Assembly (NCBI GenBank): GCA_963976795.1
Contig: CAXBLT010000010.1
Coordinates: 1 to 64,000 of the forward strand
Reading direction: 5' to 3'
Length of the DNA: 64,000 bases
Source: UBA7359 sp963976795
Lineage (GTDB): Bacteria; Pseudomonadota; Gammaproteobacteria; Eutrophobiales; Eutrophobiaceae
The notes below the pieces were generated by a model that was not told the origin of the DNA, did not search any database, and worked only from the letters and a program-made list of their open reading frames with translations. The position numbers and the translations under genes are program-made. Positions within the stretch are counted from its first letter, which is position 1; each line of letters starts with the position of its first letter. Shown piece after piece: positions 28,043-37,282 of the stretch.

Positions 28043-29818
28043 ATGGATAAAATGGTCAGACTAATTCTAAAAATCACGTTAACTCTGGTGTGCCTATCAA
28101 GTCACGCGGAGCAGACATCAATCGATACTGTGGTTGATGCCGAGGTTGAATCTTTTGTCATTGATGCTGTGGATGAGACCCTCTCCGAAGAAGCTGACGC
28201 GATGTTTGATGAAGACCTCGATGAGGAATTAGCTGCAGAGGAAGAGTTTCAGATCGAAGAGGAGATGCCCTTAACCAAGGATGTTGTGTTGGTACTGGAT
28301 AACTCCGGCAGTATGAAAAAGAATGATCCGGATTTTTTGGTTAGCAAAGCAGTAAAGGAATTTATTAGCCAGCAAGATGAAAATACGCGTGTTGGTATCG
28401 TTATCTTCGATCAAGGGGTACGTCTGCCTGTTGCATTAACAGTTTCATCATTAGCCAATCGTGAAGCTATCCTTAATAGTATTGAGGAAATTAATTATCA
28501 GGGACTTTTTACGGATAGTCCTGCCGGGATAGAACGAGCCATCTACGAGCTAAAGAATAATGGCCGTGATAATGCGCAAAAGTCTATTATTTTTATGACG
28601 GATGGTATTGTTGATACCGGTGCTGCGGATCGTGATTTAGAAAAATCCAAGTGGTTACGTGAAGATTTAGCGCCAGATGCAGCTGATAATGAAATTAAAA
28701 TATTTGGTATTGCTTTTACTGAAGGTGCGGATTTTCAATTAATTCAATCCATCGCACAAAAAACGAAAGGTGAATACTATCGAGCCTTAGTGGCGGCAGA
28801 TTTACAAAGTGTTTTTGAACGAATCGATAAAATTATTAACACCCCGCCTGAGCCTGAAGCAGTGGCTGAAGTTGTTCAAGTTGTACCGGCTATAGAGGCG
28901 CCTGTCACAGTTGCACAGCAGGCACCACCACCTCCTCCAGTCATAATTGAAGTGCCTGCTCAATCAATGGGGCAGGAAGAACGTATTCGTTCAATCATAA
29001 TGATTTCTGCGGCAATCGTATTGACGATTACATTATTAGGGATACTTATTATTCTCTTGCGGCGCAATCGTGATTTAAAAATAAGTGCAGTCGAGACTGT
29101 GCAAGAAGGATATATAAACGATCTGCAAGGAAAAACAGATAAACAAACACATAAATTGGGCTCTAAACCTGTCATGTTTGGACGGGTTGCAGGAAAAGAC
29201 ACGGAGCATCTTGATTACATTGTTGTCAATGAAACAACTATTGGTCGTCGCCATGCTTTGATTGAATATAAAGATTATTCATTCTGGATTATTGATCAGG
29301 GCAGTATCAATGGGACATTTGTAAACGGCGAAGCCGTCAGTAGTGAAGTGCGTTTGAAACACGGCGATCGTATTCGATTACACAAATGTGATTTTGAATT
29401 TATCATGCCGGAAATGGAAGATAGCGGTATGACGGTTATTTCAAATACGGTATTTGCAGCACAACCAGAACCGAACATTGATGAATCAGAAGAGGCAACC
29501 CAGATTAAAGGCCATGAGACCACAGGAGGCTCAAGGGAAGAAGAGCTAAATTCTACTTCGAATTCAGCCATGGATTTCGATTTAACCGGGCCTGATTCGA
29601 TTGACGAATTATCTGATTTGAATGAACCTGACCCTGATGATGAAGATACAATTATCAGAGATGTCCCCATCGATACTGAGGAATCAAATGCATCAGACTT
29701 TACACTAGACGTGGACACTGATGAGCTTGATTCTGAAGATGAAACGATAATGTTGGATGATGCTGAAGAATCTCAAGGCGAACTTGATGACGCAACTTTG
29801 CGTAAAGATGATCGCTAG
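28043..29818 (+). CDS. Transmembrane VWA-FHA protein
   Basis: A 591-residue single-pass protein. After a signal peptide (about 1-23) and an acidic linker, residues 80-265 form an extracytoplasmic VWA domain with MIDAS DNSGSM and TDGIVDTG. A Pro-rich stalk (QQAPPPPP) and one helix (about 317-340) lead to a cytoplasmic FHA domain near 370-450 (TIGRRHALIEY, INGTFVNGEA). The last 140 residues are Asp/Glu-rich. The layout suggests a receptor that links an outside ligand to a cytoplasmic phosphoprotein. The VWA theme recurs in the cluster at 7147-9241. Confidence 0.9.
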   Translation: MDKMVRLILKITLTLVCLSSHAEQTSIDTVVDAEVESFVIDAVDETLSEEADAMFDEDLDEELAAEEEFQIEEEMPLTKDVVLVLDNSGSMKKNDPDFLVSKAVKEFISQQDENTRVGIVIFDQGVRLPVALTVSSLANREAILNSIEEINYQGLFTDSPAGIERAIYELKNNGRDNAQKSIIFMTDGIVDTGAADRDLEKSKWLREDLAPDAADNEIKIFGIAFTEGADFQLIQSIAQKTKGEYYRALVAADLQSVFERIDKIINTPPEPEAVAEVVQVVPAIEAPVTVAQQAPPPPPVIIEVPAQSMGQEERIRSIIMISAAIVLTITLLGILIILLRRNRDLKISAVETVQEGYINDLQGKTDKQTHKLGSKPVMFGRVAGKDTEHLDYIVVNETTIGRRHALIEYKDYSFWIIDQGSINGTFVNGEAVSSEVRLKHGDRIRLHKCDFEFIMPEMEDSGMTVISNTVFAAQPEPNIDESEEATQIKGHETTGGSREEELNSTSNSAMDFDLTGPDSIDELSDLNEPDPDDEDTIIRDVPIDTEESNASDFTLDVDTDELDSEDETIMLDDAEESQGELDDATLRKDDR

Positions 29819-29994
29819 TTGAATATAGTAATCATGCTCTGACTGAGGTTTTAGTGTTGCTCTTTCAGGCTTCAAAAATTGAATTCATCTGTTCATTCAG
29901 ACACAATCTGTGAGCTTTGGTTTTATTGGCTACCTGGCGTGTTAGTCGATATCATTCTCTATTTTGAACAATCTGCCCCAAGATAACTTAGAGA

Positions 29995-30003
29995 TGCTAT
30001 AAT
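29995..30003 (+). promoter_or_regulatory. Extended -10 promoter of the oad operon
   Basis: TGCTATAAT is a consensus -10 with the TGn extension, about 70 nt upstream of oadG. No strong -35 stands 17 nt upstream. It is the likely promoter of oadGAB. Confidence 0.5.
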
Positions 30004-30073
30004 ACATTTTTATTTTTAAGTTATTGATATAAAAGACTTAATTTAACTTTTGCAAAGTCAGGAGGGCTGATGA

Positions 30074-30352
30074 ATGTCAGAATCTAGCTTGCTAAATGAA
30101 GGAACAACTCTAATGTTATTTGGCATGGGGTTCGTTTTTGTTTTTTTGACATTACTGGTTGGTGTGACGTCAGTCATGTCTCGACTTATCATACGCTATG
30201 AGAAAAGCGTCGGTGTGCTGCCAGAAGAAGGAGTGCCTTCGCCCACAGCAGTAATCCCTCAGCATGCTCCGATTGCACAGCCCGAAACCGATAATAAAAC
30301 ACTAATTGCAGTTTTTACTGCCGCCATTCATAAGTATCGTTTGCGGCATTAA
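30074..30352 (+). CDS. oadG: Oxaloacetate decarboxylase gamma subunit
   Basis: A 92-residue single-helix protein (EGTTLMLFGMGFVFVFLTLL near the N terminus) matching OadG, the small membrane subunit that joins OadA to OadB. A strong AGGAGGG ribosome site precedes the ATG. First gene of oadGAB. Confidence 0.92.
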   Translation: MSESSLLNEGTTLMLFGMGFVFVFLTLLVGVTSVMSRLIIRYEKSVGVLPEEGVPSPTAVIPQHAPIAQPETDNKTLIAVFTAAIHKYRLRH

Positions 30353-30400
30353 TAGCATTCGCTACACACCAACACCGTAATTATATTTAAGGCCATAAAT

Positions 30401-32191
30401 ATGACCGAATCAAAACATCCATTAGGTATTACAGACGTTGTGCTTCGCGATGCTCATCAATCGTTATTTGCTACACGTTTACGTCTTGAAGATATGCTGC
30501 CTATTGCAGAAAAACTTGACCAGGTAGGTTATTGGTCAATAGAAACATGGGGTGGAGCAACATTTGATGCCTGTATTCGGTATTTAGGAGAAGATCCCTG
30601 GCACCGAATAAGAACTTTAAAAGCGGCGATGCCAAATACACCGCAACAAATGTTACTTCGTGGACAAAACTTACTTGGCTATCGTCATTATGCTGATGAT
30701 GTTGTGAAAAAATTTGTGGAAAGAGCGACCATAAATGGTGTTGATGTTTTTCGAGTATTCGATGCCATGAACGACACGCGTAATCTTGAAGTTGCCATTA
30801 AAGCGGTTATTGACAATGAGCGACACGCGCAAGGAACGATCTCTTACACTTTAAGTCCAGTGCACGATCTTGCAATGTGGTTAGATCAAGCTAAGCGTAT
30901 TGAAGATATGGGGGCGCATTCACTCTGTATTAAAGATATGGCGGGCTTGCTTAAACCTTATGCAGCATTCGAACTGATAACAAGCCTGAAGCAGACAGTC
31001 GATATCCCTATTCAATTACATGCTCACGCTACTACAGGTCTATCGACTACGACTATTTTAAAATGTGTTGAAGCGGGCATTGATAATGTTGATACGGCTA
31101 TCTCATCAATGTCTATGACCTATGGGCACTCGCCGACGGAATCAGTCGTTTCTATGTTTGAAGATACTGAACGGCATACCGGCTTAAACATTGAGTTACT
31201 GGAAGAGATTGCTGCTTATTTTCGCAAGATTAGAAAAAAGTACGTCCCATGGGAAGGTTCTCTTAAAGGTGTCGATTCACGCATTTTAGTCGCACAAGTC
31301 CCTGGCGGTATGCTGACTAATATGGAGAGTCAACTACGAGAGCAAGGGGCAGAAGATCGAATAGATGAAGTATTAGAGGAAATTCCTCGCGTGCGTGAAG
31401 ACTTAGGCTATCTACCGCTTGTAACGCCAACGTCGCAAATTGTCGGGACGCAAGCTGTCATAAACGTGTTAACCGGTGAACGATATAAGTCGATTACTGC
31501 TGAATCAGCAGGGGTATTGAAAGGCGAATATGGTACTGCCCCTGCAGCTTTTAATAACGAACTTCAACGACGTGTACTAGAAGGCGGCGAAGCAATTACC
31601 TGTCGACCTGCCGATTTAATAGAAGCTGAAATGGACAAGCTTAGTGCTGAGTTGAAGCAACTCGCAACCAAGGAAGGGTTTGAGCTTGAAGCCGGTGAGC
31701 GTGAGATTGATGATGTATTAACCTATGCATTATTCCCTCAAGTTGGACTGAAGTTTTTAGCCAATAAAAATAATCCCGATGCGTTTGAACCTGTACCAAC
31801 TGTTGAATCTGCACAGGCATCAATACAACAAACAACAGCGGCTAATGTTGAACAGGATACCTATACCATCGTTGTTAATGGTCAAAATTATGTTGTTCAA
31901 ATTAATGAAGGTGGCGACATTAATGGTTTTGTCAACATGCCAACAAATTCATCAGAAACAGATGTATCAGCTTCCAGCGGTAGTCCGGTTTTAGCGCCTC
32001 TGGCCGGTAATATTTGGAAAGTAGAAATTTCAGTGGGCCAAAAAGTTCAAGAAGGTGACGTTTTGGTGATACTAGAAGCAATGAAAATGGAGACCCAAAT
32101 TGTCGCTGACAAAGCCGGTGTTATTGCTGCTATCTCAGTCAAGCCAGGAGATGCCGTCAACGTTGGCGATCATCTGGTTTCACTCACATAA
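30401..32191 (+). CDS. oadA: Oxaloacetate decarboxylase alpha subunit (carboxyltransferase and biotin carrier)
   Basis: A 596-residue cytoplasmic subunit that moves CO2 from oxaloacetate to biotin. The N-terminal carboxyltransferase TIM barrel (LRDAHQSLFATRLRLEDM, WGGATFDACIRYLGEDPW) and PYC-type conserved domain are followed by an Ala/Thr/Gln linker and a C-terminal biotinyl domain with EAMKMET, Lys being the biotin site. Biotin ligase birA lies just downstream in the window, which fits. Confidence 0.95.
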   Translation: MTESKHPLGITDVVLRDAHQSLFATRLRLEDMLPIAEKLDQVGYWSIETWGGATFDACIRYLGEDPWHRIRTLKAAMPNTPQQMLLRGQNLLGYRHYADDVVKKFVERATINGVDVFRVFDAMNDTRNLEVAIKAVIDNERHAQGTISYTLSPVHDLAMWLDQAKRIEDMGAHSLCIKDMAGLLKPYAAFELITSLKQTVDIPIQLHAHATTGLSTTTILKCVEAGIDNVDTAISSMSMTYGHSPTESVVSMFEDTERHTGLNIELLEEIAAYFRKIRKKYVPWEGSLKGVDSRILVAQVPGGMLTNMESQLREQGAEDRIDEVLEEIPRVREDLGYLPLVTPTSQIVGTQAVINVLTGERYKSITAESAGVLKGEYGTAPAAFNNELQRRVLEGGEAITCRPADLIEAEMDKLSAELKQLATKEGFELEAGEREIDDVLTYALFPQVGLKFLANKNNPDAFEPVPTVESAQASIQQTTAANVEQDTYTIVVNGQNYVVQINEGGDINGFVNMPTNSSETDVSASSGSPVLAPLAGNIWKVEISVGQKVQEGDVLVILEAMKMETQIVADKAGVIAAISVKPGDAVNVGDHLVSLT

Positions 32192-32202
32192 AGGTTTTAA
32201 AC

Positions 32203-33339
32203 ATGGAAAATTTATTACAACTTTGGCACAACACCGGCTTGTATCAAATGGAAACTGGGCAAGCTGTGATGATCGGTATTGGTATATTTTTACTATATCT
32301 CGCCATTAATAAAAACTTTGAACCTTTATTGCTCGTCCCAATCGGCTTTGGTGGTGTTTTAGCGAATATTCCTGGAGCAGGCTTGGCCGATCCAGGTGGA
32401 ATCTTATATATTTTCTACGCTATAGGGATAGAAAGCGGTGTATTCCCGTTGCTCGTTTTTATGGGGGTAGGGGCTATGACGGACTTTGGACCATTACTAG
32501 CCAATCCAAAAACACTATTCCTTGGTGCGGCAGCGCAATTCGGTATTTTTGCAACGTTGATGGGGGCTATTCTATTATCAACATTTGGTATTTTTGAATT
32601 TAGTCTGGCTGATGCAGCAGCCATAGGTATCATTGGTGGCGCTGATGGTCCTACCTCCATCTATGTTGCTAGCAAGTTGGCGCCCGACCTACTTGGTGCC
32701 ATTGCTGTAGCATCTTATTCCTACATGGCGTTAGTGCCATTAATTCAGCCACCGATCATGCGGTTTCTTACCAGTGAGCAAGAACGTAAAATAAAAATGG
32801 TTCAGCAACGGCAGGTTTCTCATCGTGAAAAAATTGTGTTCCCGATGCTACTCTTGTTGTTAGTAGCCTTCTTACTTCCAGATGCTGCTCCATTATTAGG
32901 TATGTTCTGTTTTGGAAACTTAATGAAAGAGTGTGCTGTTGTAGATCGACTGAGTAATACAACACAGAATTCTTTGATCAATACAGTAACGATTTTTTTA
33001 GGTCTTGCTGTTGGTTCTAAACTCAGCGCTGATAAATTTCTCGACATCACGACATTAGGTATTTTATTGCTTGGTATGGTGGCCTTCTCTATCGGCACCG
33101 CGTCTGGTGTGCTAATGGCAAAAATGATGAATAAACTTGGTGGTAGCAATATCAACCCATTGATAGGTTCAGCCGGTGTCTCCGCGGTGCCTATGGCAGC
33201 ACGGGTATCGAATAAACTGGGGCTTGAAGCAGATCCGCATAACTTTTTGTTAATGCATGCTATGGGGCCAAATGTAGCAGGTGTGATTGGTTCTGCAGTT
33301 GCTGCCGGGATTATGATTAATTACGTTACTGGTGGTTAA
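32203..33339 (+). CDS. oadB: Oxaloacetate decarboxylase beta subunit (Na+-pumping membrane subunit)
   Basis: A 378-residue polytopic membrane protein that decarboxylates carboxybiotin and exports Na+. GIIGGADGPTSIYVASKLAP and GSAGVSAVPMAARVSNKLGL are signature OadB motifs; the latter holds the conserved Asn/Ser region. It starts 11 nt after oadA. Completes a sodium-pumping decarboxylase, suggesting a marine or alkaline lifestyle (inference). Confidence 0.95.
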   Translation: MENLLQLWHNTGLYQMETGQAVMIGIGIFLLYLAINKNFEPLLLVPIGFGGVLANIPGAGLADPGGILYIFYAIGIESGVFPLLVFMGVGAMTDFGPLLANPKTLFLGAAAQFGIFATLMGAILLSTFGIFEFSLADAAAIGIIGGADGPTSIYVASKLAPDLLGAIAVASYSYMALVPLIQPPIMRFLTSEQERKIKMVQQRQVSHREKIVFPMLLLLLVAFLLPDAAPLLGMFCFGNLMKECAVVDRLSNTTQNSLINTVTIFLGLAVGSKLSADKFLDITTLGILLLGMVAFSIGTASGVLMAKMMNKLGGSNINPLIGSAGVSAVPMAARVSNKLGLEADPHNFLLMHAMGPNVAGVIGSAVAAGIMINYVTGG

Positions 33340-33388
33340 TAAGTGAGTGTCTGCTAAAGGATATAATCAGAGACCACGCAACCTTTTA

Positions 33389-34425
33389 ATGAAAGCAAAA
33401 TATATCGCTGACATCCCCCCATCACTGGTAATCATAAAATTAACCCAGAATTAAAAGGCCCTGCTGCACTTTTATCTATACTTTCGGATGGCCAATTTCA
33501 TTCGGGACAGGATATTGCAACACAATTGGATATTTCGAGAACAGCAATCTGGAAATCAATAAAACACCTTGAAACGTTAGGTTTGCAAATTGAAGCCGTA
33601 CGCGGGCGAGGTTACTGTCTAGTTAGTCCCATAGAATTGTTATCTGAAAAAAAAATTAAAAGTGAGTTGTCTCCGACAGCAAGACAGTTTTGCAACGAGC
33701 TAATTGTATTATTTAAAACTGAATCAACCAGCTCATTTTTACTCAATCGATTGAGTTCTGAAAATAATCACGGCGTTGTCGTTTTGGCAGAATACCAATC
33801 GAAAGGACGTGGTCGACGAGGAAACCAGTGGGTTTCTCCACTTGCTAGTGGAGTATGCATAAGTGTGGCATGGCATTTTGATGTTGCTCCAAATGCTTTA
33901 GGACTCTTGTCTTTGTATATGGGGGTGGCAACGGCCCGTACATTATCTGCTTTGGGGGTAACGGAACTTGGATTAAAGTGGCCAAATGATATTGTGATTA
34001 AAGATAAAAAGCTTGGCGGGGTTTTGCTTGAATTACGAGGAGAAGCTAGCGGCCCTGTCGATGTAATAATCGGTATAGGGATAAACTATGATCTACCATG
34101 TTTTGCATTAGCTGATATTGATAAAGAGGTGACAGATATATGTAGCCTTACCGAAATGCACTTATCAAGAAACAAGATCGCAGCTACGCTATTATCAAAT
34201 ATATTTGAGGTGTTGGAGGAACTAGAGTTGGGAGTTAGTACAGATTTTCTTGATGAGTGGCGTCAATATGACCAGTCTGTTGGACGCAGGGCAAAGTTAA
34301 TATTACCTGATCAGGAAATTGAAGGTATTTTACAGGGTGTAGATAACCAAGGTTTATTATTAATGATTGTTGATGGACAGCTAAAAAGTTTTGCCTCAGG
34401 CGAAGTTAGTTTAAGAATACAATAA
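33389..34425 (+). CDS. birA: Biotin ligase / biotin operon repressor, start by frameshift or non-canonical codon
   Basis: The conserved BirA reading is unbroken only if translation begins before codon TTG 33526. In that frame the region 33412-33525 reads ITGNHKINPELKGPAALLSI, then LSDGQFHSGQDIATQLDISR, matching the E. coli BirA HTH, yet has no ATG, GTG or TTG start before a stop at 33409. An ATG at 33389 in the other frame meets it through a C6 run (33415-33420). The catalytic core is intact: STSSFLLNRLS, GRGRRGNQWVSP (biotin loop), LKWPNDIV and KLGGVLLEL. The family joins biotin to OadA/BCCP and represses biotin genes through the HTH. It overlaps coaX by one base. Confidence 0.85.
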
Positions 34426-35168
34426 TGAGACTTTTACTAGATATTGGAAATTCATCGGTAAATTGGGCTATGGAAGAGGCAGGCCAATTTACAATTTATG
34501 GTGCTTTTAGATACGATAAAAATAATTTTGATAGAAGTCTTCAAGACAATCTATGCTCTTTGCAAACGCCGGTACAAGTAATGGTTGCAAATGTTGCGGG
34601 TAAAAATATTTTTGACTGCCTTGAAGCATGGGTAGAACAACGATGGCAGCTGAAATGCTGGCAGCCCAGCGTAAGCGACAAATTCAATCGACTGAAAAAT
34701 AGTTATATCAATACGCAGGAAATGGGCATTGACCGTTGGTTAGCGATGGTGGCTGCGTGGGAAAAGCATCAGGTGGCATTATGTATTGTAGGATGTGGTA
34801 CCGCTTTAACAATTGATTCGATAGACTCGCAAGGGAATCATCTTGGTGGCTATATCGTTCCTGGCATTGAGTTAATGCAACAAGCATTAGTAATGAAGAC
34901 AGAATGTATCAATGTGTCTATTAATAAGCATGCTTCAACTGATTATGCACAAGATACTCAAGCGGCGATAAATAATGGTGCTTTTTTAGCTACTACGTCC
35001 ATGATTGATCATGTGGTTAAGCGCCTTTCTGATAAACTAGAGACTTTGCCGAAATGTGTAATTTTTGGTGGTATGACAGAGTTAATCAGCCCCTTACTTC
35101 AAGATCAGTTTGAGCATGACCCCAACTTGGTGTTATCCGGGCTTTCTATTGTTCATAGGACCTCCTGA
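34425..35168 (+). CDS. coaX: Type III pantothenate kinase
   Basis: A 247-residue actin-fold kinase for the first step of CoA synthesis. LLLDIGNSSVNWAM is the phosphate loop with the catalytic Asp, and IVGCGTALTIDSIDSQGNHL is the second nucleotide motif. The ATG overlaps the birA stop (ATGA). The neighbours birA and SPOR are the common gammaproteobacterial order. Confidence 0.93.
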   Translation: MRLLLDIGNSSVNWAMEEAGQFTIYGAFRYDKNNFDRSLQDNLCSLQTPVQVMVANVAGKNIFDCLEAWVEQRWQLKCWQPSVSDKFNRLKNSYINTQEMGIDRWLAMVAAWEKHQVALCIVGCGTALTIDSIDSQGNHLGGYIVPGIELMQQALVMKTECINVSINKHASTDYAQDTQAAINNGAFLATTSMIDHVVKRLSDKLETLPKCVIFGGMTELISPLLQDQFEHDPNLVLSGLSIVHRTS

Positions 35169-36007
35169 TGAAGTGGTTATTTATATTATTGCTAATTGCT
35201 AATGCTGTCTATCTGGGGTGGGAAATGGATCGTGACGTGCAACTGGAACGTGCGAATGTATCAGCAGCTATCAAAGTACCTGCAGGGACGCAACGGCTTA
35301 AGTTATTAAACGAGTTGGAACACCTTCCAGAGACAAGGAGTCGTATCAAACTGGATACTGAGCTTTCGGTGGAGAATTTTAATTCTGAGCCAGTATTACC
35401 GATTGCTTTAAATCCAAATACAGAAAAGATGCTTGATACACTTATGACAGAAACTGCTGTAACGACGCAATGGGATACTCTAGCAATGTTTGATGAGGAA
35501 AGGGACGATCAGTTACCGAATTCACTACCAGCTGTAACGGTTTGTTATACTTATGGTCCAATACCTAGTCTGAAAGAGTCTCACTTATTCTCTGATTGGT
35601 TAAATACACGTGGTATTTTGTATAATCATCGGCAAACGGATGAGCAGGGAAGACAATTGTTTTGGGTGTATCTTGCAGCACAAGGCTCGAGAGCCTCGGC
35701 AGAGGCAGCGATGAAGGATCTCTCGCAAAAGGGCGTGAAGGATATGAGGTTAATAAGAGAAGGGGACCTATCTAATGCTATCTCATTAGGCCTGTTTTCC
35801 AGCCAGGCATCCGTGAATCGACGATTAAACGAGATCAAGGCCAAGGGCTACCAATCAGTTGTTGTCCCTTATTCCGGTGGGAACAAAGTGTATTGGTTTG
35901 ACGTGAGTGTTATTAAAAATTCGGATTATGTAAACGATTTGTTCACCGGGTTTCCAGCTCGATTTAATGCCTTGCCGGTTGATTGCAATGAAATTGCTAT
36001 GCAATAA
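35168..36007 (+). CDS. SPOR-domain membrane protein
   Basis: A 279-residue protein: one N-terminal helix (WLFILLLIANAVYLGWEM), then a linker and a SPOR fold from about 120 to the C terminus (LFWVYLAAQGSRASAEAAMK, then SLGLFSSQASVNRRLNEIKA). SPOR domains bind denuded septal glycan. It overlaps the coaX stop by one base and ends about 80 nt before tRNA-Thr. Confidence 0.85.
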   Translation: MKWLFILLLIANAVYLGWEMDRDVQLERANVSAAIKVPAGTQRLKLLNELEHLPETRSRIKLDTELSVENFNSEPVLPIALNPNTEKMLDTLMTETAVTTQWDTLAMFDEERDDQLPNSLPAVTVCYTYGPIPSLKESHLFSDWLNTRGILYNHRQTDEQGRQLFWVYLAAQGSRASAEAAMKDLSQKGVKDMRLIREGDLSNAISLGLFSSQASVNRRLNEIKAKGYQSVVVPYSGGNKVYWFDVSVIKNSDYVNDLFTGFPARFNALPVDCNEIAMQ

Positions 36008-36087
36008 GGAAATCCTTAGAATAGGCCCACCAAATTTCCACGCATGAATTAATTGGATTGATATACTTTGCGGCAATGATGTTTTTC

Positions 36088-36161
36088 GCCCCGATAGTTA
36101 AATGGTATAACCGGTGATTTGTAATCACCTATTGGGGGTTCGATTCCCTCTCGGGGCTCCA
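36088..36161 (+). tRNA. tRNA-Thr (anticodon UGU)
   Basis: A complete 74-nt cloverleaf including an encoded CCA. The acceptor GCCCCGA pairs with TCGGGGC; the anticodon stem GGTGA/TCACC closes the loop TTTGTAA with TGT in the middle; the T-arm is GGGGGTTCGATTCCCTC. In many gammaproteobacteria this tRNA begins the thrU-tyrU-glyT-thrT-tufB operon after birA, but none of the later genes follow it here. Confidence 0.96.
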
Positions 36162-36216
36162 ACTTGGTAGAATAGTTTGAAAGAACATATCAATTCATTA
36201 TTAATGGAACTATTTA

Positions 36217-37269
36217 ATGGCTTTTTATAAAACAATAATCGCGATATCTTTAAGTCTGCTTTTGACTATTCCCAGTGCCTATTCAAATACATCATACGGT
36301 GATATTCAGCTCTTGATTAATCAGGGAGAGTATAAAGAAGCATTAAAATTGACTGAAAAACAGCTGTCAGAAGATAAGTCGGATATAAAGTTGCAATTTA
36401 TGAAAGGTCTGGTGCTGACACGTCTTGATCGGTATGGAGATGCTGAGAAAGTATTTGTGCAGTTAACGGCGGACAACCCTGAATTGCCAGAACCGTTCAA
36501 TAATTTAGCTGTGGTTTATGCCGCACAGGGGAAGTATACAGAGGCAGAAGAAGCCCTCAAGAACGCAATTAATACTCACCCTAGTTATGCCACGGCACAC
36601 GAAAACCTGGGCGACATCTACGCCAAGATGGCGAGCCGCGCTTATAATCAGGCACTGGAATTGGATACCAGCAATAAAGCAGCCAGAGAGAAGTTATCTT
36701 TAGTTAATGAGTTGATATCTGCGCCACCTGTACCTGAAAAAACAGTTGTTGGCAGTGCCGCACCCCAAAAATCTGAACCTGTAGCGGCAGTGGAGCCAGT
36801 AGTGAAATCTATTCCAGAACCGGAGATTATTACTATTCCGGCGAAGACAGAGCCAATTCGAGGCAAAACCGGGGGAAAAGCAATAGTTCCTCCAGTTAAA
36901 AAAGTTGATGCTGAAGAAGGTATTGCACAAAATAGAAAAGCAGTAGAAAAAACGATCAAAAATTGGGCTAATGCCTGGTCTGCTCAGGATGTAGATAGCT
37001 ACTTGGCGAATTATGGACAGGAATTTATACCGCCAAAAAGAATGAGCCGAAATGAATGGGAACGAGACAGGCGTAAGCGCTTACGTAGACCGAGTTTTAT
37101 CAAGGTTACATTATCTGACATAAAGATAAACTTGCATGGAAAAGATTATGCTGAAATCAAGTTCACGCAGGCATACGAGTCAAACACTTATGGTGACAAG
37201 GTTAAAAAGGAGATACTAATGCGAAAAGTATCAGATACATGGTTGATAACCCAGGAGAGAGTGCGATAG
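36217..37269 (+). CDS. Exported TPR protein with Cds6-like C-terminal domain
   Basis: A 350-residue protein with a signal peptide (about 1-23). TPR units run at about 28-165 (GDAEKVFVQLTADNPELPEP, NNLAVVYAAQGKYTEAEEAL, TAHENLGDIYAKMA). After a Pro-rich stalk, an NTF2/SnoaL-like domain, usually called the Cds6 C-terminal domain (WANAWSAQDVDSYLANYGQ, IKFTQAYESNTYG), ends the protein. The next gene, an L,D-transpeptidase, has the same terminal domain, so the two likely serve the same cell-wall task. Confidence 0.82.
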   Translation: MAFYKTIIAISLSLLLTIPSAYSNTSYGDIQLLINQGEYKEALKLTEKQLSEDKSDIKLQFMKGLVLTRLDRYGDAEKVFVQLTADNPELPEPFNNLAVVYAAQGKYTEAEEALKNAINTHPSYATAHENLGDIYAKMASRAYNQALELDTSNKAAREKLSLVNELISAPPVPEKTVVGSAAPQKSEPVAAVEPVVKSIPEPEIITIPAKTEPIRGKTGGKAIVPPVKKVDAEEGIAQNRKAVEKTIKNWANAWSAQDVDSYLANYGQEFIPPKRMSRNEWERDRRKRLRRPSFIKVTLSDIKINLHGKDYAEIKFTQAYESNTYGDKVKKEILMRKVSDTWLITQERVR

Positions 37270-37282
37270 GTTATATAGTGTG

